Shown in pieces: positions 15,300 to 23,644 of a DNA stretch of 44,803 bases. The stretch comes from Solidesulfovibrio alcoholivorans DSM 5433 (lineage in GTDB: Bacteria > Desulfobacterota > Desulfovibrionia > Desulfovibrionales > Desulfovibrionaceae). The stretch is from assembly GCF_000702665.1 (NCBI RefSeq), contig NZ_JNJA01000023.1:1-44803 (forward strand), read 5' to 3'. The notes below the pieces were generated by a model. The model was not told the DNA's origin. It worked only from the letters and a program-made list of their open reading frames with translations, and did not search any database. How positions within the stretch are numbered: the first letter of the stretch is position 1; each line of letters begins with the position of its first letter. Made by a program: the position numbers and the translations under genes.

Positions 15300-17201
15300 C
15301 TACCAGCCGCCGCCGCCTCCGCCGCCGCCCCCCCCTCCCGACGATCCGCCGCCGCCGCTGCCCGAGGAACTTCCCGGCGCCGTGGCCGCCGCGGCCACCG
15401 AAGCGGCGAAGCCGTCGCCAAGATCGCCGGCGAAGCCGGAATAATCCCCCGAATCAAAGGACCGGCCGCTGTACCAGACCGGCACGTAGCCCTGTTCGGC
15501 CGCCCGTGCCAGCACCCCGGCAAACTGCGCCGTCCAGGCCACTTCCACGTCCAGGGCCAGGGCGTAGGGCAGGTATTTCTCGAAGAGCTCCGGCGTCCTG
15601 TCCGGCGGGTTGAGCAGGTTGAGCCGCTCGCGCTCGCCCACGGCAAGGTAGAGGCGAAAGCCCTCCAGGGCGTCCATGACCCGGCGGCCTTCCGCGGTCG
15701 GGGCCTTGAGCAGGTGCCGGAACACGGCATTGAGTACGGCGATGCACGCCAGCGCCGCCGCCGCCGGCAGCGACACGGCCACGGACAGGAAGGCCGCACC
15801 GGCCACTTCGCCGACGAGGAAGGGGACGGCGAAAAGCGTGAGCCAGACGGCCGCGGCCACGGTCTTGATGCCCGGCCGCCGCCGCGCGCGCGAAAGCGCC
15901 CGGCCTGCGCGGATGGCCAGCATGGCCATGGCGAAGGTCCAAAGCGTCAGCCAGCCGATGGACACCCAGGCCATGCCCGCGTCGTCCGCGACATAGGCCG
16001 CCAGGGCGAGGACGCCTGCAGAGAGCAGCGCGCCCAGGGCGAAGGCGGGAGTGTTGGCGTGGAAGAGGCGTCCCTCGAAGGCGCGTTCCAGGTCCTTGCG
16101 CAGGACCCTGCGCGCCGCAGCGATGGCTGCGTGGTTTGTCTGCGTCAGGCGCAGGGTGTCGCCGGCGCGAAGCAGGGCGTCGCGCACGGCCTGTCGCCAG
16201 GAGCCGGGCGCAAAGGTCGCGCTCCCGCGCGACACGGCGTAGGCGTCGCCGTCGTCGGCAAGGCGCAGTCCGCCGCCGACGGCCATGTCCACGAGCGCCG
16301 CGGCGAAGGTCTTGTCGTCGAAGCCCATGCGGCGCAGATAGCGCGCCCCCGGGGCGTCCACGCCGGGCGGCGGCGCGAAAAGCGGCACGACGGTCCCGGC
16401 CCCGGGATCGCGTCCGAGGCGCAGCCAGGCCAGCAGGAAATAGACGGCCACGGTCACGAGGCCCCCGGCGGCGACGGGGAACGGACCTTCCGTCAGCAGG
16501 CGCTGCGCGGCGGACGGGGGATGGACGAACCCTTTGGGAAAGGCCACGGCCACGGTGAGCCCCTGGCCGGGCGGCAGGGCGGCGGTGGTGGCGAAGCTCG
16601 CCGTGTCGCCGTCCTGGCGCGCGGTGAAGTCGCGTCCCCTGGCCCCGGCCGGGCCGGTGTAGGCGGCGAGCTTTTGCACCGTGGCCCCGGGCGGCAGGCG
16701 CACGAGGGCCGTGGCGCGTTCGATCGGCAGCCGCCAGCCGTTGCCGGTCACGTTCCAGTAGAGTTCGTCGTAGCCCGCGAACTGCCCGATCTGGCCGTCG
16801 GTCCGGTAGGTCAGCGCGTAGGTGTGCCGCCCCGGCGGCACGAGCGCGTCCTTGCGCCCCATGTAGACCCTCTTGCCGTTGCCGGCGTCCTTGATGTGGT
16901 ATTCTTCCTTGTTCCCGTCGCAGCGCACGGACAGGACGCGAAACCCGACCGTGACGCTGTGCCCGTCCGGGGCCCTGTATCTGGTGGGGAACTCCCGCAC
17001 GAGGCCGTGGCGGATGGATTCGCCGGTCGCCAGCACCGTGATGGTTTCGGTCACGGTCAGGCTGGCGTCCGCGTCGATGGCCACCACGCTGTCGAAGGAC
17101 AGGATGCTCTCGCTTTGCGCCGCGCCGGCTGCGACGGCCGCGGCCAGGAACACCAGGAGGGCAGCCAGCGCCGCCCCGATCCGGCTGCCGCGCCGGTTCA
17201 C
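15300..17201 (-). CDS. DUF2207-type membrane protein with poly-glycine tail
   Basis: A 633-residue protein from GTG 17201, whose start overlaps the lemA stop in the sequence GTGA. Residues 1-27 are a signal peptide or first span. A large extracytoplasmic beta-rich domain follows (ILSFDSVVAIDADASLTVTETITV, TGESIRHGLVREFP, YALTYRTDGQIG), as in DUF2207 proteins. Then come a membrane span near residue 245, a cytoplasmic segment, a cluster of spans (about 400-510), and a C-terminal tail of Ser/Gly ending in a run of Gly and Trp. This tail is typical of the family. Biochemical function is unknown. Pairing with lemA is common and suggests one envelope function. Confidence 0.88.
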   Translation of the reverse strand: MNRRGSRIGAALAALLVFLAAAVAAGAAQSESILSFDSVVAIDADASLTVTETITVLATGESIRHGLVREFPTRYRAPDGHSVTVGFRVLSVRCDGNKEEYHIKDAGNGKRVYMGRKDALVPPGRHTYALTYRTDGQIGQFAGYDELYWNVTGNGWRLPIERATALVRLPPGATVQKLAAYTGPAGARGRDFTARQDGDTASFATTAALPPGQGLTVAVAFPKGFVHPPSAAQRLLTEGPFPVAAGGLVTVAVYFLLAWLRLGRDPGAGTVVPLFAPPPGVDAPGARYLRRMGFDDKTFAAALVDMAVGGGLRLADDGDAYAVSRGSATFAPGSWRQAVRDALLRAGDTLRLTQTNHAAIAAARRVLRKDLERAFEGRLFHANTPAFALGALLSAGVLALAAYVADDAGMAWVSIGWLTLWTFAMAMLAIRAGRALSRARRRPGIKTVAAAVWLTLFAVPFLVGEVAGAAFLSVAVSLPAAAALACIAVLNAVFRHLLKAPTAEGRRVMDALEGFRLYLAVGERERLNLLNPPDRTPELFEKYLPYALALDVEVAWTAQFAGVLARAAEQGYVPVWYSGRSFDSGDYSGFAGDLGDGFAASVAAAATAPGSSSGSGGGGSSGGGGGGGGGGGW

Positions 17202-17770
17202 GAACCGGCTCCGGCGTCGAAGCGCACCTTGGGCGTATCCCGGTCGGCCGGATTCTCGATCTCGAAGGAGGGCGCGGTGGTGAAACCGAAGCTCCCTGCC
17301 ACGAGATTGGCGGGAAAGGACTGGATGCGGGTGTTGAAATCGCGCACCGCACCGTTGTAATAGCGCCTGGCCAGTTGCAGTTCGCCTTCGATGGCGGCCA
17401 ACTCCTGTTGCAGGGAAAGGAAGTTTTCGCTGGCGCGCAGGGCCGGGTAGTTCTCGGCCACGGCGAAAAGCCGCGAAAGGGCCGTCCCGAGCTGGCCTTC
17501 CATGGCCAGGCGGCTGTCGGGATCGGCGGTCGCGTCGATTTTGGCGCGAAGTCCGGTCACCGACTCCAGAACGCCGCGTTCGTGGCCCATATAGCCCTTG
17601 ACGGTTTCCACCAGATTGGGAACGAGGTCCGCCCGGCGCTTGAGCTGCACATCCATGCCGCTGCGGGCTTCGACGACGAGGTTGCGGGCGCGCACGAGGC
17701 CGTTGTAGACGGCGACGCACCACAGTCCGGCCAGGACGCAAAGGGCCAGGACGGCGAGCAGGACGGTCAT
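17198..17770 (-). CDS. lemA: LemA family protein
   Basis: A 190-residue protein of normal LemA length. It has one N-terminal membrane span (LLAVLALCVLAGLWCVAVYNGLV) followed by a helical bundle with the family signatures RARNLVVEARSGMDVQLKRRADLVPNLVETVKGY, LFAVAENYPALRASENF and YNGAVRDFNTRIQSFP. Topology predicts a short N terminus outside or in the membrane and a long helical domain. Its molecular role is not established. It overlaps the downstream DUF2207 gene by four bases, which implies translational coupling. Confidence 0.95.
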   Translation of the reverse strand: MTVLLAVLALCVLAGLWCVAVYNGLVRARNLVVEARSGMDVQLKRRADLVPNLVETVKGYMGHERGVLESVTGLRAKIDATADPDSRLAMEGQLGTALSRLFAVAENYPALRASENFLSLQQELAAIEGELQLARRYYNGAVRDFNTRIQSFPANLVAGSFGFTTAPSFEIENPADRDTPKVRFDAGAGS

Positions 17771-17881
17771 CGGGATTCTCCTTGCGGTTAGGGCTTGCGA
17801 TCGGGGAGAACTCGTGCCTTATAGGGGAAACGGGCTGCGGTAGGCAATGCCCGCGAATTTTTGTCGGCAGCGGAGTATGGC

Positions 17882-19117
17882 ATGGATGTCATCGGCCTTT
17901 GGCTTGCGGGGAATACGACGGCCGATCTGGCCAGAAGGCTTGCGGCGCAGGGTGTGGCCGCACACCAGATCGCGGGGCCTGCCGACCTGTCAGGCGACCT
18001 CGACGGGATTGTCGCCCCGGCCGGCATGCTCGAAGCCCATGCGCAGGCGGTGCGCGCGTTTCGCGAGGGGCGCGCGCCGCTGCCCGTTCCGGTGGTGGCC
18101 GTGCTCGAGCGCGATGCCGATGAAGCGGCCGTGACGCGCGCCCTGGGCGTCGCCGACGAGATCATCCGGCAGCCCGTGTGCGCGATCGAGCTTGCGGCCC
18201 GGCTGCGGTTGCTTTCCCGCCTGCGCCAGGGTCTGGTTGCCGCGCGTCGCCAGGAGGCGTTGCGCCACGACGCCAAGGCCCGGGCCCGCGCGGCGAAGAC
18301 CGATTTCGCGTCGGGAGGAAACGTCGCAGGCACGGGCCTGGGCGCCGGCCAGGATGCGGCGCTCATGGAATCGCTTGGCCGGCTGACCCTCGGCGTCGCC
18401 CAGGAGATCGCCTCGCCCGTGCAGTATGTGGGCGGTAACCTGGAATTCATGGCCAACACCTTCGCCCGCATGGTCGAGTCCCTGGACGGCCTGAGCGTGG
18501 CCGCCCTGCGCCTGGGCCAGGACGAGGCCGGGCTCGCCGCGGCCCTGGCCGAACTGCTCGACGACGAGGAACTGCGCTTTCTGCTCGAGGAGACGCCGGC
18601 GGCCATCCGCGAATCCCGGGAAGGGCTCGACCGCGTGGCCGCCTTGCTCCAGTCCCTGGGCAACTTCGCCCGCCAGGATACGGTGACGCCCCGGACCGTG
18701 GACGTCGCCGCCGTGCTGGAGGACGTCCTGACCCTCTCGCGCGGCGTCTGGAAATACGAGGCCGACGTGGCGACGGATATCGAGCCGGACCTGCCGGCCG
18801 TGGTCTTTCCCCCGGCCGATTTGGGACGGGCGCTGCTGGTGCTGCTCGTGCGCGCGGCCCGGGCGATCCGGGAAAAGCTGGGCGGCAAGGGGGGCAAGGG
18901 GCGCATCGACGTCCTGATGCGCCGTGCCGGAGAGGCCGTGGAAGTGGTCGTGCGCGACGACGGCGCACGCTGCCCCATCGACCGCAGCCTTGCCCTGGTG
19001 CGGGCCATGATGGGCCGGCGCAGGGCCGGATTCGAGGCCCTTGCCGGCACGGACGGCGGTGCCACGGTGGTCCTGACCCTGCCCCGCGATCACGGCCCGG
19101 CCGCGTTGGGGGCGTGA
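17882..19117 (+). CDS. Pseudo-receiver / pseudo-histidine-kinase fusion
   Basis: A 411-residue protein from ATG 17882; a TTG at 17861 is a weaker alternative. Residues 1-118 have the shape of a receiver, ending ALGVADEIIRQPVCAIELAARLRLL. They lack the phospho-acceptor Asp (DGIVAPAGML), and the conserved Lys is Arg. Residues ~163-265 look like a HisKA dimerisation helix, GRLTLGVAQEIASPVQYVGGN, where Gln174 stands in place of the usual phosphorylated His. The ATPase-like part keeps DDG (359-361), but the N-box Asn is Arg324 (LLVRAARAI) and the glycine-rich G2 box is absent. I infer a signalling protein without kinase activity. There are no membrane spans. Confidence 0.8.
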   Translation: MDVIGLWLAGNTTADLARRLAAQGVAAHQIAGPADLSGDLDGIVAPAGMLEAHAQAVRAFREGRAPLPVPVVAVLERDADEAAVTRALGVADEIIRQPVCAIELAARLRLLSRLRQGLVAARRQEALRHDAKARARAAKTDFASGGNVAGTGLGAGQDAALMESLGRLTLGVAQEIASPVQYVGGNLEFMANTFARMVESLDGLSVAALRLGQDEAGLAAALAELLDDEELRFLLEETPAAIRESREGLDRVAALLQSLGNFARQDTVTPRTVDVAAVLEDVLTLSRGVWKYEADVATDIEPDLPAVVFPPADLGRALLVLLVRAARAIREKLGGKGGKGRIDVLMRRAGEAVEVVVRDDGARCPIDRSLALVRAMMGRRRAGFEALAGTDGGATVVLTLPRDHGPAALGA

Positions 19118-19204
19118 CCGGGAGCTGTTGCGCCCGTTTGCATTGCCCGCTATCTTCCGCGCTTGGTGTGCGGCCGTCACGGTCACGCGCCGCCCGGAGG
19201 AGTC

Positions 19205-21160
19205 ATGCCCCAGTCCGTTCGCGCCGTTCCCGTCACCTGCACCCGGGATTGTCCCAGCGCCTGCGGCCTGCTCGCCCATGTGGAGGGCGACCGCGTGGTC
19301 CGGCTGACCGGCAACCCCGACCATCCCGTCAACCGGGGCACGCTGTGCCGCAAGGCCCCGGCCTTCCTGCGCCGTTTCTACAGCCCCGAGCGGGTGATAA
19401 CGCCGCTGCGCCGCCAAAACGGCGCGTGGGCGCGCGTCTCCTGGGACGAGGCCCTGGACGAACTGGCCGACAAGCTCAAGGACGCCGTGGCCCTCCATGG
19501 CCCGGAGTCGATCCTCTACTACATGGGCTTTGGCGAGCGCACGGCGCTCAAGATCGTCAACGCCCGCTTTTTCAATCTGCTCGGCGGCGTGACCACCCTT
19601 ACCGGGACGCTTTGCGGCGGCACGGGCTACGCGGCGCAGAGCCTGGATTTCGGGCCGCGCGTCTCCCACGATCCCCTGGACCTGCAAAACGCCCGCACCA
19701 TCGTGCTCTGGGGCCGCAATCCCGTGGCCACCCAGCCGGGCCTGCTGGCGCATTTGCGTGGCGCGAAAAAACGCGGCGCGCGCGTCATCCTCATCGACCC
19801 GCGCCAGAGCGAATCCGCCACGCTCGCCGATACCCACTTGCGCGTGCGCCCCGGCCGCGACGCCTTCCTGGCCCTTGGCGCGGCGCGGCACATCCTGGAC
19901 GCGGGCCTGGAGAACCGGGATTTCCTGTCGCGCCGCTGCGACAACGTCGCAGCTTTTTACGCCCTGGCGCGTCGCCACACCCTGGAGGAGTTGGCCGCGG
20001 CCTGCGACATCGCCGTCCCCGACATCGTCGCCCTGGCCGAGGCCTACGTCGCCGGCCGGCCCACGGCCACGCTGCTCGGCTGGGGCCTGCACCGTTTCAC
20101 GCTCGGGCATGAGATGGTGCGCGCCGTGGACGCGCTCGGCGCGATTTCGGGCAACATCGGCCTGCCCGGCGGCGGCGTGTCCCAGGGCTTCGAGGAATGG
20201 GGGCCCTACGACTCCGGGCTGTGGGGCGAGGGGCTCCATCCGCCGCGGCGCAAGTTCCTCATGCCGCAAATCGGCCGGGAGATCCTCGACGCCAAGGGGC
20301 CGCCCGTGGAGGTGGCCGTGATCACGGCCGCCAATCCCGTGTGCATGGCCCCCAATGCGGACCTCGTGGCCAGGGCCCTCGACAGCGTGCCCTTCGTGGT
20401 CGACATGAACCTCTTTCTCGACGACACGGCCGACCACGCCGATCTTTTCCTGCCCTGCGCCGCCTTTTTCGAACAGCGCGACATCGTGGCGAGCTTCGGC
20501 CACAACTACGTCGGGCCCCTTTCGCCGGCCGCGCCGCCGCCCGGGGAGTGCCGCTCCCAGTTTGACATCTTCATGGATCTCGCCAGGCGGTTCCCCTTCG
20601 CGGACGAGTTCGTCAAGAGCGACGAGGACTGGCTGCGCCTGCTCCTGCGGCCGTTGCTCGAAAAAGGCGTGGCCTGGGACGACCTTTGGCGCGGTCCGGT
20701 GCGCATCCCGGACGCACCCATGGTGCCGTGGCGGGACGGGACGTTCGCTACGCCGACCGGCCGCTTCCAGCTGCTCCCCGACGTCACGGGCTGTTCGGAC
20801 TGCCGCCACGGCGTGCGCTACCCCTACCACCTGCTGACCCCGGGCGGGGCGGCGCATCTGTGCTCCGAGCGCGTGCCCGGCGACCACGGCGGCCCGGCGC
20901 AGCTGACCATGGCCACGGCCGAGGCGACGCGGCTGGGGATCGCCGACGGCGGCCCGGCGCGCCTGACGAGCGAAGTGGGGGCGATGGAGGTCGTAGTGCG
21001 CCACGATCCGGGGCTGCGGGCGGACGTGGTGGTGTGCGAGCGCGGCGGCTGGATCAAGGCCGGGCAGGGCGTCAACCGTGTCATCCCGGACATGGTCAGC
21101 GCCGTGGGCCAGGGCACGCCCTATTACGAGGCGCGGGCGGACGTCGAGAAGCTGCCTTGA
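19205..21160 (+). CDS. Molybdopterin-dependent oxidoreductase (DMSO reductase family), cytoplasmic
   Basis: A 651-residue protein from ATG 19205, with GGAGG just upstream. It binds a [4Fe-4S] cluster through C12-x3-C16-x3-C20-x27-C48. The likely molybdenum or tungsten ligand is Cys137 in TLTGTLCGGTGYA. Further cofactor-binding segments are VLWGRNPVATQPG, ILIDPRQSESA and the C-terminal domain LLTPGGAAHLCSERVPG. There is no Tat signal, so the enzyme should stay in the cytoplasm. No iron-sulfur or membrane subunit lies next to it. The substrate cannot be read from sequence; relatives act on formate, thiosulfate/polysulfide, S-oxides or acetylene. Its 3' end overlaps the convergent glycosyltransferase gene by 37 bases. 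Confidence 0.9.
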   Translation: MPQSVRAVPVTCTRDCPSACGLLAHVEGDRVVRLTGNPDHPVNRGTLCRKAPAFLRRFYSPERVITPLRRQNGAWARVSWDEALDELADKLKDAVALHGPESILYYMGFGERTALKIVNARFFNLLGGVTTLTGTLCGGTGYAAQSLDFGPRVSHDPLDLQNARTIVLWGRNPVATQPGLLAHLRGAKKRGARVILIDPRQSESATLADTHLRVRPGRDAFLALGAARHILDAGLENRDFLSRRCDNVAAFYALARRHTLEELAAACDIAVPDIVALAEAYVAGRPTATLLGWGLHRFTLGHEMVRAVDALGAISGNIGLPGGGVSQGFEEWGPYDSGLWGEGLHPPRRKFLMPQIGREILDAKGPPVEVAVITAANPVCMAPNADLVARALDSVPFVVDMNLFLDDTADHADLFLPCAAFFEQRDIVASFGHNYVGPLSPAAPPPGECRSQFDIFMDLARRFPFADEFVKSDEDWLRLLLRPLLEKGVAWDDLWRGPVRIPDAPMVPWRDGTFATPTGRFQLLPDVTGCSDCRHGVRYPYHLLTPGGAAHLCSERVPGDHGGPAQLTMATAEATRLGIADGGPARLTSEVGAMEVVVRHDPGLRADVVVCERGGWIKAGQGVNRVIPDMVSAVGQGTPYYEARADVEKLP

Positions 21161-22176
21161 CCGTCCTTACTCCTGGTCGCGTCGGGTGAAAGCGGCGGCA
21201 GGCGCCTGCCACCGGCCGGACCTTTGCGCCCAAGGCCCCGCGCCGCCAGCCGGCCGAGGAACGCCGCGGGGTAGACGAGCGCCGTGGTGCACAGGAAATA
21301 AAGCCCCGGAGTGACGGGCAGGCCGTAGCGCCGTCGCCAGTGCAGGCAGGCGGCAAGCGCCAGGCCTGCGCCGCAGGCCAGGAGCGTTTGCGGGAAAAAG
21401 GCCAAGGCGGCAAGCCCGGCGAGCCACGCGAAGGGGAGCAGGTGCAAGGGGCGGAAGAGGCCGTGGATGGCCACGCAGTCCGCCTGGCTTTCGCCGTAGC
21501 TGGCGAGCATGCGCAGCCAGGCGCGGGGCGTGCCCGGCCGGCGGTGGGCGACCCGGATGTCCGGCGCGTGCCGCACCGCGTAGCCCGCGGCCCCGAGCCG
21601 CCTGTCCAGGTCCACGTCCTCGCCCGGGAAAAGCCCCGGCCGGAATCCTCCCGCTTTTATAAAAACATCCCGCTTGTAGGCGCTGTTGCACGAGGCGTTG
21701 TGTCCGACTGCGGCCGGTGCGCTGCGCTCCCTGGCGTAGTCGGCCACGAAGCCCACGGCGCGCAGGAACCTGTCCACGTTGCGGGCGAAGGGGCCGTCGT
21801 CCGGGTGTCCCTGCTGGCTGCCGCCGATTGCCGCAAGCTTCGGAGCATCGCAGGCGGCGAAGGCCGCGAGCAGTTGCGCCGCCCAGTCCGGGGCGGGCAC
21901 GGCGTCGGCGTCCACGAACGCCACGATTGGCGCCCGCGCGGCGAGCGCGCCGCGGTTTCGCGCCAGGGCCGGGCCGCTTCTGGCCAGTTTCAGGCAGCGC
22001 GCGCCAAGGGCCGTGGCCACGGCCACGGTGGCGTCGGTGGAAGCGTCGTCAACGACGAGAATTTCGAGCGTCCCCGGGGGCACGTCCTGGGCGCGCAGGG
22101 ACGCGATGCACGCGGCGATGACCGGGGCCTCGTTTCGCGCCGCGATCACGACGCTGACGGCGGGCTCAGCGGTCAC
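21124..22176 (-). CDS. Family 2 glycosyltransferase with C-terminal membrane segments
   Basis: A 350-residue protein. I prefer GTG 22176 (MTAEPAVSVV), which overlaps the end of the radical SAM gene by 11 bases; a TTG at 22206 is also in frame. The GT-A fold is clear: SVVIAARNEAPVI, ILVVDDASTDAT, the metal-binding DAD at residues 89-91 (FVDADAVPAPDW) and the later GEDVDLDRRL. Two or three hydrophobic segments near the C terminus (FAWLAGLAALAFF, LLACGAGLALAACL, GLYFLCTTALVYPAAFL) place it at the inner membrane. It is the last gene of a five-gene minus-strand cluster. The sugar donor is unknown. Confidence 0.9.
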   Translation of the reverse strand: MTAEPAVSVVIAARNEAPVIAACIASLRAQDVPPGTLEILVVDDASTDATVAVATALGARCLKLARSGPALARNRGALAARAPIVAFVDADAVPAPDWAAQLLAAFAACDAPKLAAIGGSQQGHPDDGPFARNVDRFLRAVGFVADYARERSAPAAVGHNASCNSAYKRDVFIKAGGFRPGLFPGEDVDLDRRLGAAGYAVRHAPDIRVAHRRPGTPRAWLRMLASYGESQADCVAIHGLFRPLHLLPFAWLAGLAALAFFPQTLLACGAGLALAACLHWRRRYGLPVTPGLYFLCTTALVYPAAFLGRLAARGLGRKGPAGGRRLPPLSPDATRSKDGQGSFSTSARAS

Positions 22177-23644
22177 GGCAGGCCTTTTTGCGGCGGCTGG
22201 AGACAAGGTAGCCCAGGAAATTGAAAAAGCCCCGCAGCTTGCGGTAGAGGTCGCTTTTCGAGCGCGTGGCGAGCAGGAAGCGCAGCATGTAGGACGGCCG
22301 GAAGTAGAACTGGCGCAGGCCCTTGTCCACGGCCGCCTCCACCTCGTCCGCGCCGAGGTCCGGGTATTCCACCACCGGGCTCTGCTCGCCGTCCTGGAGC
22401 CAGTCGTCCCAGCTTTTGGCGCGAAGCAGGCCCTGGGCCTTGATCTCCTCGAAATAGCGCGTGCCCGGAAAAGGCACCGCAGCCGAGAACTGGAGCGTGG
22501 TCAGGGGCACGCGCAGGGAGAAATCGAGCGTCTCCCGCATGGTTTGCCGCGTCTCCCCCGGAAGCCCCAGCACGAAGCAGCCGTGCACGGCGAGCCCCGC
22601 CTCGCGGCAGGCGCGCACGAACCGCTCCATCTGCGCCACGGTCGTCTTCTTGCCCATGCGGTCGAGCATGGTCTGGGAGCCGGACTCGAAGCCCGTGAGC
22701 ACCATGCGGCAGCCGGCGCGTTTTAAATGCCGCAACAGCGACAAGTCGCTGATGTCGGCCCGGGAATTGATGGAAAACGGCACGCCCAGGCCGCTTTTTT
22801 CGATGGCCTCGCACAGCGCGTGCGCCCGGTCGGCGTTGACGGTGAAGGTGTCGTCCTCGAAAAAGAATTCGCCCTGGCGCACCTGCGGCCAGTTGGCGAC
22901 CACCCAGCGCATTTCTTCGACGATGTTTTCCGGCGAGCGGGTGCGGTACTTGCGGCCGTGCATCACCTGCGGCCACAGGCAAAACGAACAGCCGAACGGG
23001 CAGCCGCGTCCGCCGATGACCGTGACGTAGGGATGGAGCTTGCCGCCGTCGAAATAGGCCATGAGGTCGAGCTGGTCCCAGGCCGGGAAGGGCAGTGCGT
23101 CGAGGTCGGCGATCAACGGCCGGGCGGGTGTGCGCGCCGGCGCGCCGTCTGTGACCCAGGCGATGCCGGCGACCCCGGACAGGTCTGTTGTCCCCGCCTG
23201 CCAGCAGCGCGCCACGTCGCGCACGGTGTAGTCGTATTCGCCGATGGCCACTGCGTCCACGGCCCCGCCCGCGGCGACGAGGCTCTCCTCGGGCAGGGCG
23301 GAGACGTGGGGGCCGACCATGAGGATTCTCGTTCCCGGGCTTTGCGCCTTGATGCGCCGGGCGCAGTCCACGTCCGAGGAAAACGACGGCGTGGTGGCGT
23401 CGAGCACGGCCATGAAGGGCTGTTTCTCCCGGGCCAGGACCTCGAGTTCGGGCTTGTCCCAGCCCTTGGCCGGAAAGTCGTGGAGCTCCACGCGAAAGCC
23501 GTCCTTGGCCAGGACCGCCGTGGCGTAGGCCAGCCAGTCCGGGGCGCGCAGCACGCGCCCGCGCGTGCGCGCGGCCCAGCGCTGGGTGCGGCAGAAATCG
23601 GGCACGAAGGGTTCGTTGATGACGAGGATGGCGTCGCTGGTCAT
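22166..23644 (-). CDS. Radical SAM protein with N-terminal cobalamin-binding-like domain
   Basis: A 492-residue protein starting at ATG 23644, overlapping the stop of the upstream glycosyltransferase in ATGA. Residues 1-150 have the layout of a B12-binding domain (KAQSPGTRILMVGPHVSALPEE, AVAIGEYDYTVRDV), but there is no DxHxxG motif. The radical SAM core begins with C215-x3-C219-x2-C222 (GGRGCPFGCSFC), followed by FFFEDDTFTVN, LTGFESGSQTMLDRMGK and FVLGLPGETRQTM. This is the architecture of the BchE/HpnJ-type class, which includes C-methylases and other lipid or glycan modifying enzymes. The substrate is unknown, but the glycosyltransferase context suggests a lipid or surface glycan. Confidence 0.9.
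   Translation of the reverse strand: MTSDAILVINEPFVPDFCRTQRWAARTRGRVLRAPDWLAYATAVLAKDGFRVELHDFPAKGWDKPELEVLAREKQPFMAVLDATTPSFSSDVDCARRIKAQSPGTRILMVGPHVSALPEESLVAAGGAVDAVAIGEYDYTVRDVARCWQAGTTDLSGVAGIAWVTDGAPARTPARPLIADLDALPFPAWDQLDLMAYFDGGKLHPYVTVIGGRGCPFGCSFCLWPQVMHGRKYRTRSPENIVEEMRWVVANWPQVRQGEFFFEDDTFTVNADRAHALCEAIEKSGLGVPFSINSRADISDLSLLRHLKRAGCRMVLTGFESGSQTMLDRMGKKTTVAQMERFVRACREAGLAVHGCFVLGLPGETRQTMRETLDFSLRVPLTTLQFSAAVPFPGTRYFEEIKAQGLLRAKSWDDWLQDGEQSPVVEYPDLGADEVEAAVDKGLRQFYFRPSYMLRFLLATRSKSDLYRKLRGFFNFLGYLVSSRRKKACRDR

Noticed and set aside
12818..15799. A single 993-residue minus-strand protein covering the second TPR gene and the gap
   Set aside because: Only the last ~244 residues are protein-like. 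The upstream part runs antisense or out of frame to the receiver-TPR gene and through the non-coding gap.
17990..21004. A 1004-codon minus-strand open frame under the pseudo-kinase and molybdopterin genes
   Set aside because: Shadow frame with low-complexity composition; the + strand genes carry clear motifs and ribosome-binding sites.
19118..21189. Additional + strand proteins overlapping the molybdopterin oxidoreductase
   Set aside because: Arg/Pro/Ala-rich frame-shifted translations of the real gene.
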